NCBI RefSeq assembly: GCF_947493125.1
Contig: NZ_CANLQB010000010.1
Span: 1-64,000, forward strand
Direction of reading: 5' to 3'
DNA from: an uncultured Roseobacter sp.
Lineage (GTDB): Bacteria; Pseudomonadota; Alphaproteobacteria; Rhodobacterales; Rhodobacteraceae
Length of the DNA stretch: 64,000 nucleotides
Shown here piece after piece: positions 43,577-56,023 of the stretch. Within the stretch, counting starts at the first letter, position 1. Every line of letters begins with the position of its first letter. The notes under the pieces were generated by a model, which saw only the letters and a program-made list of their open reading frames with translations, was not told where the DNA came from and searched no databases. The translations under genes were made by a program, and so were the position numbers.

Positions 43577-43682
43577 CCGTCGGGCAGACGACGCGCCGAG
43601 CGGATTGCATCAGAGGCTGAGGCGGAGAACAGCAAAGAAAATACGCAATATTTTCATCAAATTGCGTGGATGGGAGGACATC

Positions 43683-44429
43683 ATGCGACTGACAGGGAAG
43701 ACGGCCATCGTCACGGGTGGAGCCTCGGGCTTTGGCGCGGGCATCGTGCGCAAGTTCACCTCCGAAGGCGCCCGGGTGATGATCGCCGACATCAACAAAT
43801 CCACCGCGCAGGACCTCACCGACCAGATGGGCGATCACGCCATCGCCTGCAGGGTGGACGTCGCCGATGGCACCTCCGTGGACACCATGGCCCGCACCGC
43901 GATGGAGGCCTGGGGCCACGTCGATATCCTGGTGAACAACGCAGGCGTGACGCATCTGCCCACCCCCCTCGAAGACGTCAGCGAAGAGGACTTCGACCGC
44001 GTGCTCGCGGTGAATGCGAAATCCGTCTACCTGACCGCCCGGGCCTTCGTGCCTCATATGAAGTCGCGAAAGGCCGGCGTGATCCTCAACATCGCCTCCA
44101 CCGCCGGGCTCAGCCCGCGCCCCAACCTCAACTGGTACAACGCCTCCAAAGGCTGGATGATCACCGCGACCAAGGCCATGGCGATCGAACTCGCGCCCGC
44201 CGGCGTGCGCGTGAACGCCCTCAACCCGGTCGCCGGGGAAACACCACTGCTGAAATCCTTCATGGGCGAGGACACGCCGGAGATGCGCGCCAAGTTCCTC
44301 GCCACCATCCCGCTCGGCCGCTTCTCCACCCCGCAGGACCTCGGGAATGCCGCTTGCTTTCTCTGCTCGGATGAGGCTTCCATGATCACCGGGGTCGCGC
44401 TGGAAGTCGATGGAGGGCGGTGCATATGA
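43683..44429 (+). CDS. SDR-family oxidoreductase (second)
   Basis: 248 residues. TGGASGFGAG (Rossmann loop), ADINKS (Asp favours NAD), NNAGVTHLP, an Asn at ~115, IASTAG (Ser) and YNASKGWM (Tyr, Lys) complete the catalytic set. GGAGG lies 6 bases before ATG 43683. The cupin gene overlaps its stop as ATGA, so the pair is coupled. Substrate unknown; family members oxidise alcohols or reduce ketones. Confidence 0.88.
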   Translation: MRLTGKTAIVTGGASGFGAGIVRKFTSEGARVMIADINKSTAQDLTDQMGDHAIACRVDVADGTSVDTMARTAMEAWGHVDILVNNAGVTHLPTPLEDVSEEDFDRVLAVNAKSVYLTARAFVPHMKSRKAGVILNIASTAGLSPRPNLNWYNASKGWMITATKAMAIELAPAGVRVNALNPVAGETPLLKSFMGEDTPEMRAKFLATIPLGRFSTPQDLGNAACFLCSDEASMITGVALEVDGGRCI

Positions 44430-44776
44430 AGACAATCAATCTGGCTGAGAAACTGGAGCAGTTCACCACCCACTGGGATCCGCACGTGGTGGCCGACTAT
44501 AATGACAATGAGGTGCTGGTCGTCCGCTTTCAGGGCGAGTTTCCGTTTCATCTGCATGAAACCACCGATGACCTCTTCCTCGTTCTCGAAGGCGAGATGG
44601 TGATGGACCTTGAAAACAGCTCCCACCCGGTGAAGGCGGGAGAGCTTTTCGTGGTGCCCAAAGGTGTAACCCATCGCCCGCGCGCGGAGCAGGAGTGCAA
44701 GGTCCTGCTGATCGAACCCAAGGGCGAACCCAACACCGGTGATGCCACCACCGCAGCCCCCAAACCGCGCATCTGA
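44426..44776 (+). CDS. Small cupin-domain protein
   Basis: 116 residues, a single cupin barrel. Motif 1 is FHLHETTDDLFLVLEGEM (metal-ligand His-x-His and Glu region) and motif 2 is LFVVPKGVTHRPRAE. Could be a metal-dependent isomerase, dioxygenase or binding protein; not decidable. ATG 44426 has GGAGGGC 8 bases upstream and overlaps the SDR stop. Confidence 0.8.
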   Translation: MKTINLAEKLEQFTTHWDPHVVADYNDNEVLVVRFQGEFPFHLHETTDDLFLVLEGEMVMDLENSSHPVKAGELFVVPKGVTHRPRAEQECKVLLIEPKGEPNTGDATTAAPKPRI

Positions 44777-44782
44777 TGGCCC

Positions 44783-44805
44783 TTCATTCTTCCCCAAATA
44801 CTCAA
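44783..44805. repeat. TTCATT-TTCCCCAAATA motif, copy 2
   Basis: TTCATTCTTCCCCAAATAC followed by TCAA, in the gap between the cupin and the P1-peptidase genes. It matches copy 1 at 39584 in the same plus-strand sense apart from a few positions. Confidence 0.5.
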
Positions 44806-44852
44806 ATCAAACATGGAATGCGCCCGCAGGGCGCGCCTTTGACCAACCTCGC

Positions 44853-45854
44853 ATGACCCCCGGCCCCCGCAATCTGATCACAGATGTGCCCGGCCTGCGC
44901 GTCGGCAACGCCGAAGATCACAACCTGAAATCCGGCTGCACGGTGGTGACCGCCGATCAGCCTTTCATCGCCTCCGTCCATGTCATGGGCGGCGCGCCCG
45001 GCACGCGCGAGACCGATCTGCTGGCCCCCGACAAATCCGTCAGCGAGATCGACGCGTTGCTGCTCTCAGGCGGCTCCGCCTTCGGCCTCGATGCCGCCTC
45101 AGGCGTGGTGGATGGGCTGCGCGCAGCGGGGCGCGGCTACCCCGTCGGCAGCGCCCGTGTGCCCATCGTCCCCGCCGCCATTCTGTTTGATCTGCTGAAC
45201 GGTGGCGACAAAGGCTGGGAGCAGACCCCTTACCCCACCCTCGGTCGCGACGCCTTTGAGACCGCCAGCGCGGACTTCGCCATTGGCACGGCGGGCGCCG
45301 GCACCGGCGCGCTCACCGCAATGCTAAAGGGCGGGCTGGGCTCTGCGTCGCTGGTCCTGCCCGACGGCACTTCTGTCGGCGCGCTCGCCGCCGTCAACCC
45401 GTTGGGGGCCGTCACCACGCCCGGCGACAGGCATTTCTACGCCGCTCCCTTCGAGATCGACGATGAATTCGGCGGCCTCGGCCCCGATCCCAACAGCGGA
45501 CTTGGCCGCAATCTCACCAGCCGCAAGTCCAAAGCCATGTTCGAGCGCGGCAATACCACCATCGCCGTGGTTGCCACCGATGCGCCACTGACCAAACCAC
45601 AATGCCACCGCATGGCCGTCGCGGCCCACGACGGGATCGCGCGCGCCTGTATCCCGGCCCACTCTCCCGGTGACGGCGATCTGGTCTTCGCACTCTCCAC
45701 GGGCGATCCCGCTCAGGCGGATGCGGCGGAAAACACGCCGCTCATCGGTCACGCAGCCGCCCTCTGCCTCAGTCGCGCCATCGCTCGCGCGGTCTATGAG
45801 GCGACCCGCGCGCCCGATGACCTTCTGCCCTGCTGGAAAGACCTCAATGCCTGA
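44853..45854 (+). CDS. P1-family peptidase (DmpA/NylC, S58)
   Basis: 333 residues. ITDVPGLRVGNAED, LLLSGGSAFGLDAASGV and VPAAILFDL are typical P1/DmpA motifs. The autocleavage site is the Asn-Thr in RGNTTIAVVATDA, which frees the Thr nucleophile of the beta chain as in NylC. Members are aminopeptidases or amide hydrolases on beta- and omega-amino acid amides. It is in the transporter operon, so it may trim imported peptides (inference). The alpha/beta hydrolase starts 8 bases before its stop. Confidence 0.85.
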   Translation: MTPGPRNLITDVPGLRVGNAEDHNLKSGCTVVTADQPFIASVHVMGGAPGTRETDLLAPDKSVSEIDALLLSGGSAFGLDAASGVVDGLRAAGRGYPVGSARVPIVPAAILFDLLNGGDKGWEQTPYPTLGRDAFETASADFAIGTAGAGTGALTAMLKGGLGSASLVLPDGTSVGALAAVNPLGAVTTPGDRHFYAAPFEIDDEFGGLGPDPNSGLGRNLTSRKSKAMFERGNTTIAVVATDAPLTKPQCHRMAVAAHDGIARACIPAHSPGDGDLVFALSTGDPAQADAAENTPLIGHAAALCLSRAIARAVYEATRAPDDLLPCWKDLNA

Positions 45855-46641
45855 GCTCACCCTTTCGGACGTGACCGTGCACTATGAGGTCACGGGCGAC
45901 GGCCCGCCTATGCTGCTGATCGCGGGGATGATGTCCGATTGCGCGAGCTGGGCGCCTCTGATCCCGCACCTAAGCGACCACTTCACCCTGATCTGTCCCG
46001 ACAACCGCACCACCGGGCGCACCACACCTTGGGACGCACCGGCCTCTCCCAAAATCTGGGCCGAGGATGCGCGCGCGCTGCTCGATCATCTGGGTCATGA
46101 CCGCGCCCATGTGCTGGGTCATTCGCTGGGTGGCTACATTGCCTGGGCACTGGCCTCCCTTGCGCCGGAGCGTATTGCGAGCTGCACAATGATGGCCTCT
46201 GCCCCGCTGCACCCGGCCCGCAACGCCGCACTTTTCGAGGGCCTGCTCTCCGTGCGCCGGTCAAGCGCGCCGCCCGACACCTGGCTGCGGCTGTTCCTGC
46301 CGTGGATCTTCACGCCGGCCCTGTACCAGAGCCCGGGTGCCATCGACGCGGCCATCGCCCAGTCGCTGGCCTATCCGTATGCCCAATCGGCCGAGGCCAT
46401 GGCCCACCAACTTGCAGCCGTTGCGGCCGCCGATGCCACTCTGTTCCACGCCCGCCCGGAGGTTCCGCTCCACGCTCTGCTCGGCGAACAGGACCTGCTG
46501 ATCCCGCTCGCAGACGCACAAGCCGCCCTGATCGACATTCCAACCACGGTCATCAAAGGGTGCGGCCACGCTCCCCATTGGGACGCGCCGGATCAGGTGG
46601 CGCACCACCTGCGGCACTTCATAGGCGGGCTTGCCTCCTGA
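45847..46641 (+). CDS. Alpha/beta-fold hydrolase
   Basis: 264 residues. The nucleophile elbow is GHSLGG, the acid Asp is in LLGEQDLLIP and His in GCGHAPHWD, giving a full triad. The oxyanion strand is LLIAGMMSDCASW. Substrate not determinable; ester, lactone or C-C bond hydrolysis all fit. It ends directly against the dxs stop from the opposite strand, with no terminator seen between. Confidence 0.85.
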   Translation: MPELTLSDVTVHYEVTGDGPPMLLIAGMMSDCASWAPLIPHLSDHFTLICPDNRTTGRTTPWDAPASPKIWAEDARALLDHLGHDRAHVLGHSLGGYIAWALASLAPERIASCTMMASAPLHPARNAALFEGLLSVRRSSAPPDTWLRLFLPWIFTPALYQSPGAIDAAIAQSLAYPYAQSAEAMAHQLAAVAAADATLFHARPEVPLHALLGEQDLLIPLADAQAALIDIPTTVIKGCGHAPHWDAPDQVAHHLRHFIGGLAS

Positions 46642-48570
46642 TCAGCGGTGCAGCGTGACGATCTTCCGATCGTGCTCCAACGCGCCCAGCACCATCCGCA
46701 CGATCCCTTCGGCATCGACGCCCGCATCGCGATACATCTCCGTGGGTGCCGCCTGATCGATGAAGCGGTCGGGCAGGCAAACCGTGCGCACCCGACAGCC
46801 GTGATCGAGCAGCCCCTGCCCCGCCATCGCCTGCAGCACCATGGCGCCGAATCCGCCCTGCGCGCCCTGCTCCACTGTGACCAGCGCGCTGTGGGTCTGG
46901 GCAAGCTCGGCGATCAGCTCCATATCGAGCGGCTTGGCAAAGCGCGCATCGGCGATCGTCGCACTGATCCCTTCGGCGTCCAGCATCGTTGCCGCCGTTT
47001 CGCATTCCGCAAGATGTGTGCCAAGCGAGAGCAGGGCCACGTCACCCGTGCCCTCACGGATCATCCGGCCCTTTCCGATCTCCAGCACCTCACCACGCTC
47101 CGGCAGCGCGACGCCCGTGCCGTTCCCGCGCGGATAGCGGAACGCGATCGGCCCGCCGTCATGCGCGACAGCCGTTTCCACCATATGCACCAGCTCCGCC
47201 TCATCCGCCGCCGCCATGACCACCATGCCGGGCAGCGCGCCCAGATAGCCAATGTCGAAGGCCCCTGCATGGGTCGCCCCATCGGCGCCCACCAACCCCG
47301 CACGGTCGATGGCAAAGCGCACCGGCAGCCCTTGCAGAGCCACGTCATGCACCACCTGGTCATAGCCGCGCTGCAAGAAGGTGGAATAGATCGCGCAGAA
47401 AGGCTTGAGCCCGCTCGCCGCCATTCCGGCGGCGAAGGTGACTCCGTGTTGCTCGGCGATGCCGACGTCAAAGACCCGCGCCGGGAAGCGCTTGGCCATG
47501 CGGTCCACGCCGGTTCCGCTCGGCATCGCCGCCGTCACCGCGACAATGCTGGGGTCACGGGCCGCCGCCTCCGTCAGCGCGTCGCCAAAGACACCCGTGT
47601 AGGACGGCGCGTTGGCTTTGGCCTTGGCCTGCACGCCCGTGTCCACATTGAATTTGGCAACACCGTGGTACTTATCGGCAGAGCCCTCCGCCGGAGCATA
47701 CCCCTTGCCCTTGACCGTGCAGCAGTGGATCAGCACCGGCCCCGTGGCCCGCGTCTTGGCGGCACGCAGAACGCTCAGCAACTGACCCATGTCGTGCCCG
47801 TCGATGGGACCGATGTAGTCAAAGCCCAGCTCTTCGAAAAACGTGCCCTTGCTCTCCAGCCCAGTGACCATCTCACGCGCCCGCCGCGCGCCTTCACGCA
47901 CCGGCCTTGGCGCGAGCTGCTCCATGCCCTCGGCCATCGCCATGAGCCCGCCAAAGGGGCCCTTCCGGGTCAGATCCGACAGGCCCGACAAATAGGAGGA
48001 CATCGCCCCCACAGGCGGGGCAATCGACATCTCGTTGTCATTGAGGATCACGAAGAGCCTGCGCCCCTCGGCACCCGCATTGTTCATCGCCTCATAGGCC
48101 ATGCCCGCACTGATCGAGCCATCGCCGATCACCGCAATCGCATCGCCCGTGGGCTGGCCCATGTCGCGCCCCACCGTGAAGCCGAGCGCGGCAGAAATCG
48201 ACGTACTGGAATGCGCTGCCCCAAAGGGGTCGTAGTCGCTTTCGCTGCGTTTGGTGAAACCACTCAGGCCGCCACCCTGCCGCAGCGTGTGCATGCGGTC
48301 GCGCCGCCCGGTCAGGATCTTGTGCGGATAGCACTGGTGCCCCACGTCCCAGATCAGCTTGTCGCGCGGCGTGTCGAAGACCGCATGGATCGCCACGGTC
48401 AATTCAACCACGCCCAGCGAGGAGCCCAGATGCCCGCCGGTCTGGCTGACCGCATCCACCACCTCGGCGCGGAGCTCCTGCGCCAGAGCGCCAAGCGTGC
48501 GATCGGACATCTGGCGCAGGTCCGCGGGGCCTGCCACCTGGTCAAGTGTCGGTGTGTCGGGTTTGGTCAT
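46642..48570 (-). CDS. dxs: 1-deoxy-D-xylulose-5-phosphate synthase
   Basis: 642 residues, the normal length. [48 protein letters not shown] (ThDP/Mg motif), [15 protein letters not shown] and RYPRG are all Dxs motifs. It condenses pyruvate and glyceraldehyde 3-phosphate, the entry to the MEP pathway that supplies isoprenoids for carotenoids and the bacteriochlorophyll tail. Directly downstream of pufC, the place it also has in Rhodobacter puf operons. GGAGACG lies 9 bases before the ATG. Confidence 0.95.
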   Translation of the reverse strand: MTKPDTPTLDQVAGPADLRQMSDRTLGALAQELRAEVVDAVSQTGGHLGSSLGVVELTVAIHAVFDTPRDKLIWDVGHQCYPHKILTGRRDRMHTLRQGGGLSGFTKRSESDYDPFGAAHSSTSISAALGFTVGRDMGQPTGDAIAVIGDGSISAGMAYEAMNNAGAEGRRLFVILNDNEMSIAPPVGAMSSYLSGLSDLTRKGPFGGLMAMAEGMEQLAPRPVREGARRAREMVTGLESKGTFFEELGFDYIGPIDGHDMGQLLSVLRAAKTRATGPVLIHCCTVKGKGYAPAEGSADKYHGVAKFNVDTGVQAKAKANAPSYTGVFGDALTEAAARDPSIVAVTAAMPSGTGVDRMAKRFPARVFDVGIAEQHGVTFAAGMAASGLKPFCAIYSTFLQRGYDQVVHDVALQGLPVRFAIDRAGLVGADGATHAGAFDIGYLGALPGMVVMAAADEAELVHMVETAVAHDGGPIAFRYPRGNGTGVALPERGEVLEIGKGRMIREGTGDVALLSLGTHLAECETAATMLDAEGISATIADARFAKPLDMELIAELAQTHSALVTVEQGAQGGFGAMVLQAMAGQGLLDHGCRVRTVCLPDRFIDQAAPTEMYRDAGVDAEGIVRMVLGALEHDRKIVTLHR

Positions 48571-48643
48571 GGCGCACGTCTCCGTTTATCACGGGGCGGC
48601 CAGCTCTTGCCAAAGCCGGGGTCGCCACCCCTGGAAAAGAAAA

Positions 48644-48677
48644 GGCGTCGCAGCTGGGGTAAACCAGTTGCGACGCC
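48644..48677 (-). terminator. Terminator or decay-blocking hairpin after pufC
   Basis: GGCGTCGCA-G-CTGG and CCAG-T-TGCGACGCC form a long stem around a 6-base loop. Read on the minus strand it is followed by TTTTCTTTTCC, as in a Rho-independent terminator. It lies between pufC and dxs, so read-through into dxs may be limited. Confidence 0.8.
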
Positions 48678-48789
48678 AGGTTCCTGTAGCCAACAGGAAG
48701 GGAACCGGGGTGTTGAGACCCCGTGCCCGGACCCAGGAAGCCAAGGATCCGTGCCAGGCGAGACGGGGGCGGCGCAGAGCCGCCCGCGC

Positions 48790-49905
48790 CTATTCGTAAA
48801 CCGGCGCCTCGCTGGTCGCGAGCTCGGGCCAGTCGGCAATCACGTTCATCCCCTGCAGCGGGCGCTGATAGCCTTTGTGGCAGGTCTTGCAGGCCGCTTT
48901 CGGCGCATCGGCGTAGATCGGGCCAAGACGCTCCGGCGGGTACTCGGATTCGAGCGGGATCAGGTACTCCTGGTTCATCTCGATGACCATCTGCCGACCC
49001 AGCAGCGCGGTCGCCCATTGCGGCGTGTGCTGTTCGGGGTCGTAGAAGGCGCGGGAGTTGTGACAGAAGACACAGTTCACGCCGAGACTGTTCGAGAAGT
49101 AGTTCATCAGCGAATAGGTCATCTCGGTCTTCTGGATCGAGGCGACCTCTTCGTCATTCGGGATGCCTTCCACACGGCTCTCCAGATCGTGCACATTCAC
49201 CGCCTCATAGTCGGTCAGGTACACCTCCAGCGCGTTGGACGGTAGCGACGTTGACTGGCTGATCGAAGTGGCGCGGTTCTGCACAGACGCCCAACCGCCA
49301 GCGGCCTCGTTGACCGGGCTGATGTTGAACCAGATCTCCGACGGCACGTTCAGACCGCGGTGGCAGGTGTAGCAGTTCACACCAACCTCCCCGACCGCAT
49401 TGACGTGACCACCCCAGTTCTCGTTGATGTTCTGGGTCATCTGGATCATCCGACGCGAGACGACCTTGGTGTAGAGGTCATCCGCGCCATAGGTCTCCAG
49501 ATCGCCGTCGCCATGACAGTAAGCACAGCCCTGTTCCGGGCTGACCCACTGCGTGATCGCCGTCATCACCCGGTTGAAGTTGTCCTCCGTCAGGTCCCCC
49601 AGCACCTGGACATTCTCATAGATGTCCCGGGCCAGCGGTTCACCCCCTTCGGGCACAAAGGGTGTATCGGTGTAGTAGGCCTCAATCGTCGGATCGGGCG
49701 CGGTGCGCACCACGTTGAACTCCGGCACCGACATCCCCGTCCCGCGCGGACCCGTCTGCAGCGAGGCCGTCTGGGCGGGGTTGCCAAAGCTGATGATCAT
49801 GATCGCCGCGAAAACCGCGCCGCCGACCGCCCCGATCAGGATCGCGGGACCGAACACATTGGTCGGATTGTCCGCGTTCCATTTGTCAAACCACTTGGGC
49901 AGCAT
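48790..49905 (-). CDS. pufC: Reaction-centre tetraheme cytochrome c subunit
   Basis: 371 residues. Four c-type heme motifs are present: CAYCH, CYTCH, CVFCH and CKTCH. A single N-terminal span (AILIGAVGGAVFAAIMIISF) anchors it to the membrane; no lipobox Cys is seen, so it is anchored by this uncleaved span. It passes electrons from soluble carriers to the oxidised special pair on the periplasmic side. AAGGAGGA lies just before ATG 49905, inside the pufM end. Confidence 0.95.
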   Translation of the reverse strand: MLPKWFDKWNADNPTNVFGPAILIGAVGGAVFAAIMIISFGNPAQTASLQTGPRGTGMSVPEFNVVRTAPDPTIEAYYTDTPFVPEGGEPLARDIYENVQVLGDLTEDNFNRVMTAITQWVSPEQGCAYCHGDGDLETYGADDLYTKVVSRRMIQMTQNINENWGGHVNAVGEVGVNCYTCHRGLNVPSEIWFNISPVNEAAGGWASVQNRATSISQSTSLPSNALEVYLTDYEAVNVHDLESRVEGIPNDEEVASIQKTEMTYSLMNYFSNSLGVNCVFCHNSRAFYDPEQHTPQWATALLGRQMVIEMNQEYLIPLESEYPPERLGPIYADAPKAACKTCHKGYQRPLQGMNVIADWPELATSEAPVYE

Positions 49906-49907
49906 GA

Positions 49908-50903
49908 TCAGTCCTCCTTCCCGATAAAGGCTTCGTAGGAGCCGTAGTCGGCATATCCGTAGGAGCCGTCATACATCGGCGCAAAGTTGTGCTCCTGCGC
50001 CCAGATGAACCAGTTGTCCACGACCGTGCCGGTTAGCAGGATGCCGATGCCGCCAGTAATCGGCGTCAGCACCGCGAACCACCAGGCCCAGCGGTGGATG
50101 CCTTCCATCGTGGCGTTGAAGCCCATGGTCCAGCGCCAGAAGAGAGCGGCGCGTTCGGTCGCGGTCCCGCGATCGTAGATCTGCTCCAGCTCCCGATCGC
50201 CGCCGTAGCGTGTCACCGCCAGGATGGTCCCGCCGTGCATGCAGAAGAGCAGCACCGAGCCATAGAGGAAGACGATGCTCAGACAGTGGAACGGGTTGTA
50301 GTAAAGGTTGCCGTAGCGGATCGAAAACGCCGTGGTCCAGTCGAGGTGCGGGAAGATGCCGTAGGGCACCGCTTCGCTCCACGATCCCATCAGGACAGGA
50401 CGGAAGAGACCCAGCACCAGGAAGAGCCACACCGCAGCCGCAAAGCCCCAGAAGATGTGCTTGCCCATCTTGTGCTGTTGCGCCAGCAGATAGGCCCGCA
50501 AGAGCCAGCACAGCACCGAGACCAGCAGGAAGAAGCTGGCGATGATATACCAGCCCCCCTCGTCCAGCGGGGGCATGCTCAAACCATACTCCGGCGAAGG
50601 TGGCTCAAGCGCCAGCCAGAAGAGCTGTCGGATGAACTGCGGGATCGAATAGCCGACCTGCGCCAGCATGTTGAACCCCACAATCACGAACCAGGCGATG
50701 CCCGTCGCGAACGCCACCAGCGTCGTCCAGCCCACATAGTAGGGCCCGACCTGGGCGTTGCCGAAGAGCCCGACGAGGGTGCTGAAGAACGGCTTGCCCG
50801 CGCGTTCTTCCATCATGTTGTTGCCCTGGTCGTCCATGCCCCATTCGGGTTTCCCCTGGACCTGCACTTGCGTGAAGATGTTCTGATATTCAGGAAGCCA
50901 CAT
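49908..50903 (-). CDS. pufM: Photosynthetic reaction centre M subunit
   Basis: 331 residues, five membrane spans. [15 protein letters not shown] is the usual start; [10 protein letters not shown] carries the special-pair His, and [23 protein letters not shown] carries the quinone-iron Glu and His ligands. ATG 50903 has GGAGGG 8 bases before it; GTG 50909 overlapping the pufL stop is an alternative. Forms the reaction-centre core with PufL, binding bacteriochlorophyll, bacteriopheophytin, quinone and iron. Confidence 0.96.
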   Translation of the reverse strand: MWLPEYQNIFTQVQVQGKPEWGMDDQGNNMMEERAGKPFFSTLVGLFGNAQVGPYYVGWTTLVAFATGIAWFVIVGFNMLAQVGYSIPQFIRQLFWLALEPPSPEYGLSMPPLDEGGWYIIASFFLLVSVLCWLLRAYLLAQQHKMGKHIFWGFAAAVWLFLVLGLFRPVLMGSWSEAVPYGIFPHLDWTTAFSIRYGNLYYNPFHCLSIVFLYGSVLLFCMHGGTILAVTRYGGDRELEQIYDRGTATERAALFWRWTMGFNATMEGIHRWAWWFAVLTPITGGIGILLTGTVVDNWFIWAQEHNFAPMYDGSYGYADYGSYEAFIGKED

Positions 50904-50905
50904 GA

Positions 50906-51754
50906 TCACATCCCTCCCATCGCGATGGGTTCACCCCAGATCGGCAGATCGAGCCACCAGTTCCACCATTCAGGCCAACCCGCGGTCCAGACGGGACCGG
51001 AGATGATGATGCAGATCGCCGACCACAGCCCGGCATTGATGGCGAGCAGATAGCCCACACGGTGAATGCCCAGCGTGCCGACCGAATAGCCGATAAAGTC
51101 GCGGAAGAACGTGTCCTCGTGATCCGGTGTCTTGGCCTCTTCGCCCTTCTCGGGGTTACAGGCCGACAGGATCAAACCACCGTGCAGCGCCAGCGCCAGC
51201 GTGGTGGTGAAGAACAGCGTCACCGCCAGCATGTGCGCCGGGTTGTAGTGGAAATGCAGATAGGCGTAGCCGGTGTTGCTCACCCAGTCGAGGTGGCTGA
51301 AAATCCCATAGGGGAACCCATGCCCCCAGGCGCCCATCAAGAGCGGGCGGAAGATCACCAGCGTCATATAGGCGATGATCGCCGCCGCGAAGCCGAAGGG
51401 CACGTGATAGCCCATGCCCAGCTTGCGGCAGATCTCGACCTCGCGCAGCGCCCAGGAGATGAACGCGCCCGTCGCACAGATCGTGATGATCTGCCACAGC
51501 CCGCCCTCCAGAAGCGGCGCCAACCCAAGCCCATAGCTCAGGTCAGGCGGGGCGATATTGATCAGCCAGGGATTAAACGTGCCCTGCTGGCTCGCGCCCC
51601 AGAAAATCAGAATGGTTCCCAGAAGGGCGAAGAAGGCCGTCGTCACTCCGAAGAAGCCCACATAGAAAGGCCCCACCCAGAAGTCGAACAGATCGCCCCC
51701 GATCAGCGTCCCTCCGCGGACGCGATATTTTCTTTCGAAGCTGAGCAAAGCCAT
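50906..51754 (-). CDS. pufL: Photosynthetic reaction centre L subunit
   Basis: 282 residues, the normal length. [15 protein letters not shown] opens the protein; [12 protein letters not shown] holds the special-pair His, and [22 protein letters not shown] the iron and QB-site residues. Five spans. ATG 51754 is chosen for the CGGAGAC site and family start. Preceded by a 161-base gap with a large stem-loop, which separates it from the antenna genes. Confidence 0.97.
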   Translation of the reverse strand: MALLSFERKYRVRGGTLIGGDLFDFWVGPFYVGFFGVTTAFFALLGTILIFWGASQQGTFNPWLINIAPPDLSYGLGLAPLLEGGLWQIITICATGAFISWALREVEICRKLGMGYHVPFGFAAAIIAYMTLVIFRPLLMGAWGHGFPYGIFSHLDWVSNTGYAYLHFHYNPAHMLAVTLFFTTTLALALHGGLILSACNPEKGEEAKTPDHEDTFFRDFIGYSVGTLGIHRVGYLLAINAGLWSAICIIISGPVWTAGWPEWWNWWLDLPIWGEPIAMGGM

Positions 51755-51821
51755 CTTCAGTCTCCGCATGTGTGCGGCGCGCCAGTGAGAGGCGGAGGCC
51801 GTCGTTTGTTACGTTGGTTTG

Positions 51822-51856
51822 CTGCGGGCGGATGGCGCACACTTGGCCGCCCGCAG
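51822..51856 (-). other. Intercistronic hairpin between pufA and pufL
   Basis: CTGCGGGCGG at 51822-51831 pairs perfectly with CCGCCCGCAG at 51847-51856 around a 15-base loop. In Rhodobacter a stem-loop at this place blocks 3' decay so that pufBA mRNA outlasts pufLM mRNA and more antenna than reaction centre is made; the same role is likely here. Confidence 0.8.
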
Positions 51857-51915
51857 CTGTTCTTGGGTGTCACTCTGGCACCGGTACGGGATGGCCCTTG
51901 CCCGGCCAGATCCCT

Positions 51916-52074
51916 CTACTGGGCGGATTGCGCCGCCAGTTCGAACCAGTTGAAGTGCTCAGTGCTGAGCAGGACGAGGTGAATCATCGCTGCCAGCAGG
52001 AAGAGGAACACGCCTTGTGCAACAAACACTCGGCGAGGATCGAAAATGAGCCAGATCTTGTAGAACTTTGCCAT
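51916..52074 (-). CDS. pufA: LH1 antenna alpha subunit
   Basis: 52 residues: [21 protein letters not shown] is the conserved cytoplasmic start, a single span follows, and [18 protein letters not shown] holds the bacteriochlorophyll-ligand His. Found by translating the gap between pufL and pufB. AGAGGAA is 6 bases before ATG 52074; an ATG two codons upstream (52080) touches the site and is less likely. Binds B875-type bacteriochlorophyll around the reaction centre with PufB. Confidence 0.96.
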   Translation of the reverse strand: MAKFYKIWLIFDPRRVFVAQGVFLFLLAAMIHLVLLSTEHFNWFELAAQSAQ

Positions 52075-52086
52075 ATCCATTTCCTC

Positions 52087-52233
52087 TTAGAACCACGGAC
52101 GCCAGATGAACGTTGCCAGATGAGCGACCACGGCCACTGCTGAAAACAGCCAGAGCCCACTCATGTAGACAGCGTGCAATTCTTGCGCCTGCTCGTCGGT
52201 TAGACCTGTGAAAGACAGGTGATTATCAGCCAT
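52087..52233 (-). CDS. pufB: LH1 antenna beta subunit
   Basis: 48 residues: polar start [20 protein letters not shown], then one span with [14 protein letters not shown], where His is the bacteriochlorophyll ligand and WRPW the typical end. GGAGGGA lies 6 bases before ATG 52233. It precedes pufA by 12 bases. Single-span inner-membrane antenna protein. Confidence 0.96.
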   Translation of the reverse strand: MADNHLSFTGLTDEQAQELHAVYMSGLWLFSAVAVVAHLATFIWRPWF

Positions 52234-52416
52234 AAATATCCCTCCGGATTGTTATGCTGACGCCGCGCACCCCGCGGCGGGGTCCTTTGGGGGTCTCCCC
52301 CCTCGGGGCTCTGTCCACCTCGCAAAAGGCGTACAGCTCTTGATCTCGACAGGCGCACACAAGCCGAGAATGCGGATCGCGACCCGGGCCGAGGCCCCTA
52401 TGTCGCGCAGGGAACG
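52234..52416 (-). other. Gap between pufQ and pufB with GC-rich stem-loops
   Basis: The 183 bases hold ACCCC-GCGGC-GGGGT and GGGGG-TCT-CCCCC stem-loops (52269-52301). No convincing gene is present. The site fits RNA processing or attenuation between bch and puf messages, or a local puf promoter; I could not fix a promoter. Confidence 0.5.
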
Positions 52417-55701
<3,285 letters not shown>

Positions 55702-55705
<4 letters not shown>

Positions 55706-55875
55706 GCGTCGGACGCCCTGTAGATTGGCTTGGGGTTGCGCGCGATCTCCATCAAACGCTTTGACTGGGCGATCTCTTCTTGTGCGGTCTCAAAAATGCG
55801 CTGCGATTGCAGCCCCTTCCAGACACAGCGTTCAACTGCGCGCCGGCTTTCGTCGAAATGCCTAAGCTTGGTCAT
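55702..55875 (-). CDS. Unrecognised 57-aa protein between bchX and bchY (second small ORF)
   Basis: 57 residues, soluble, helical and basic: MTKLRHFDESRRAVERCVWKG, then QSQRIFETAQEEIAQSKRLMEIARNPKPIYRASDA (given here in two parts). ATG 55875 overlaps the end of the first small ORF by 14 bases, and its TGA overlaps the bchY GTG. An ATG three codons earlier (55884) is possible. The chain of overlaps argues for real translation. I know no family for it; a role in the chlorophyllide reductase step is only suggested by position. Confidence 0.6.
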
Positions 55876-56023
55876 GAGGAGCATCCGAAATCGGCTGAGT
55901 GTCACAGTGCGGGTCAAACCTGATGTCGCGCAAAAGGCGCCTGATCTGGTCGTCCCGCGCATTCATCAGCATCTGGCTGATCGAGGCAGGTTCAGAGGTC
56001 CCCAGCTTGTTACGCGTCGTCAT
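55862..56023 (-). CDS. Unrecognised 53-aa protein between bchX and bchY (first small ORF)
   Basis: 53 residues: [19 protein letters not shown], then NARDDQIRRLLRDIRFDPHC and an acidic/His tail. GGAGG lies 6 bases before ATG 56023, one of the best sites in the cluster, and the start overlaps the bchX stop by 14 bases. No membrane span. I do not recognise the family. A small regulator or assembly helper for BchXYZ is conceivable but unproven. Confidence 0.6.
   Translation of the reverse strand: MTTRNKLGTSEPASISQMLMNARDDQIRRLLRDIRFDPHCDTQPISDAPHDQA

Noticed and set aside
48571-48789. pufX search after pufM
   Set aside because: No pufX-like frame; pufC occupies the position and the gap holds only a terminator hairpin.
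46648-49245. 865-residue open frame on the plus strand
   Set aside because: Antisense to dxs and pufC, biased composition and no recognisable motif.
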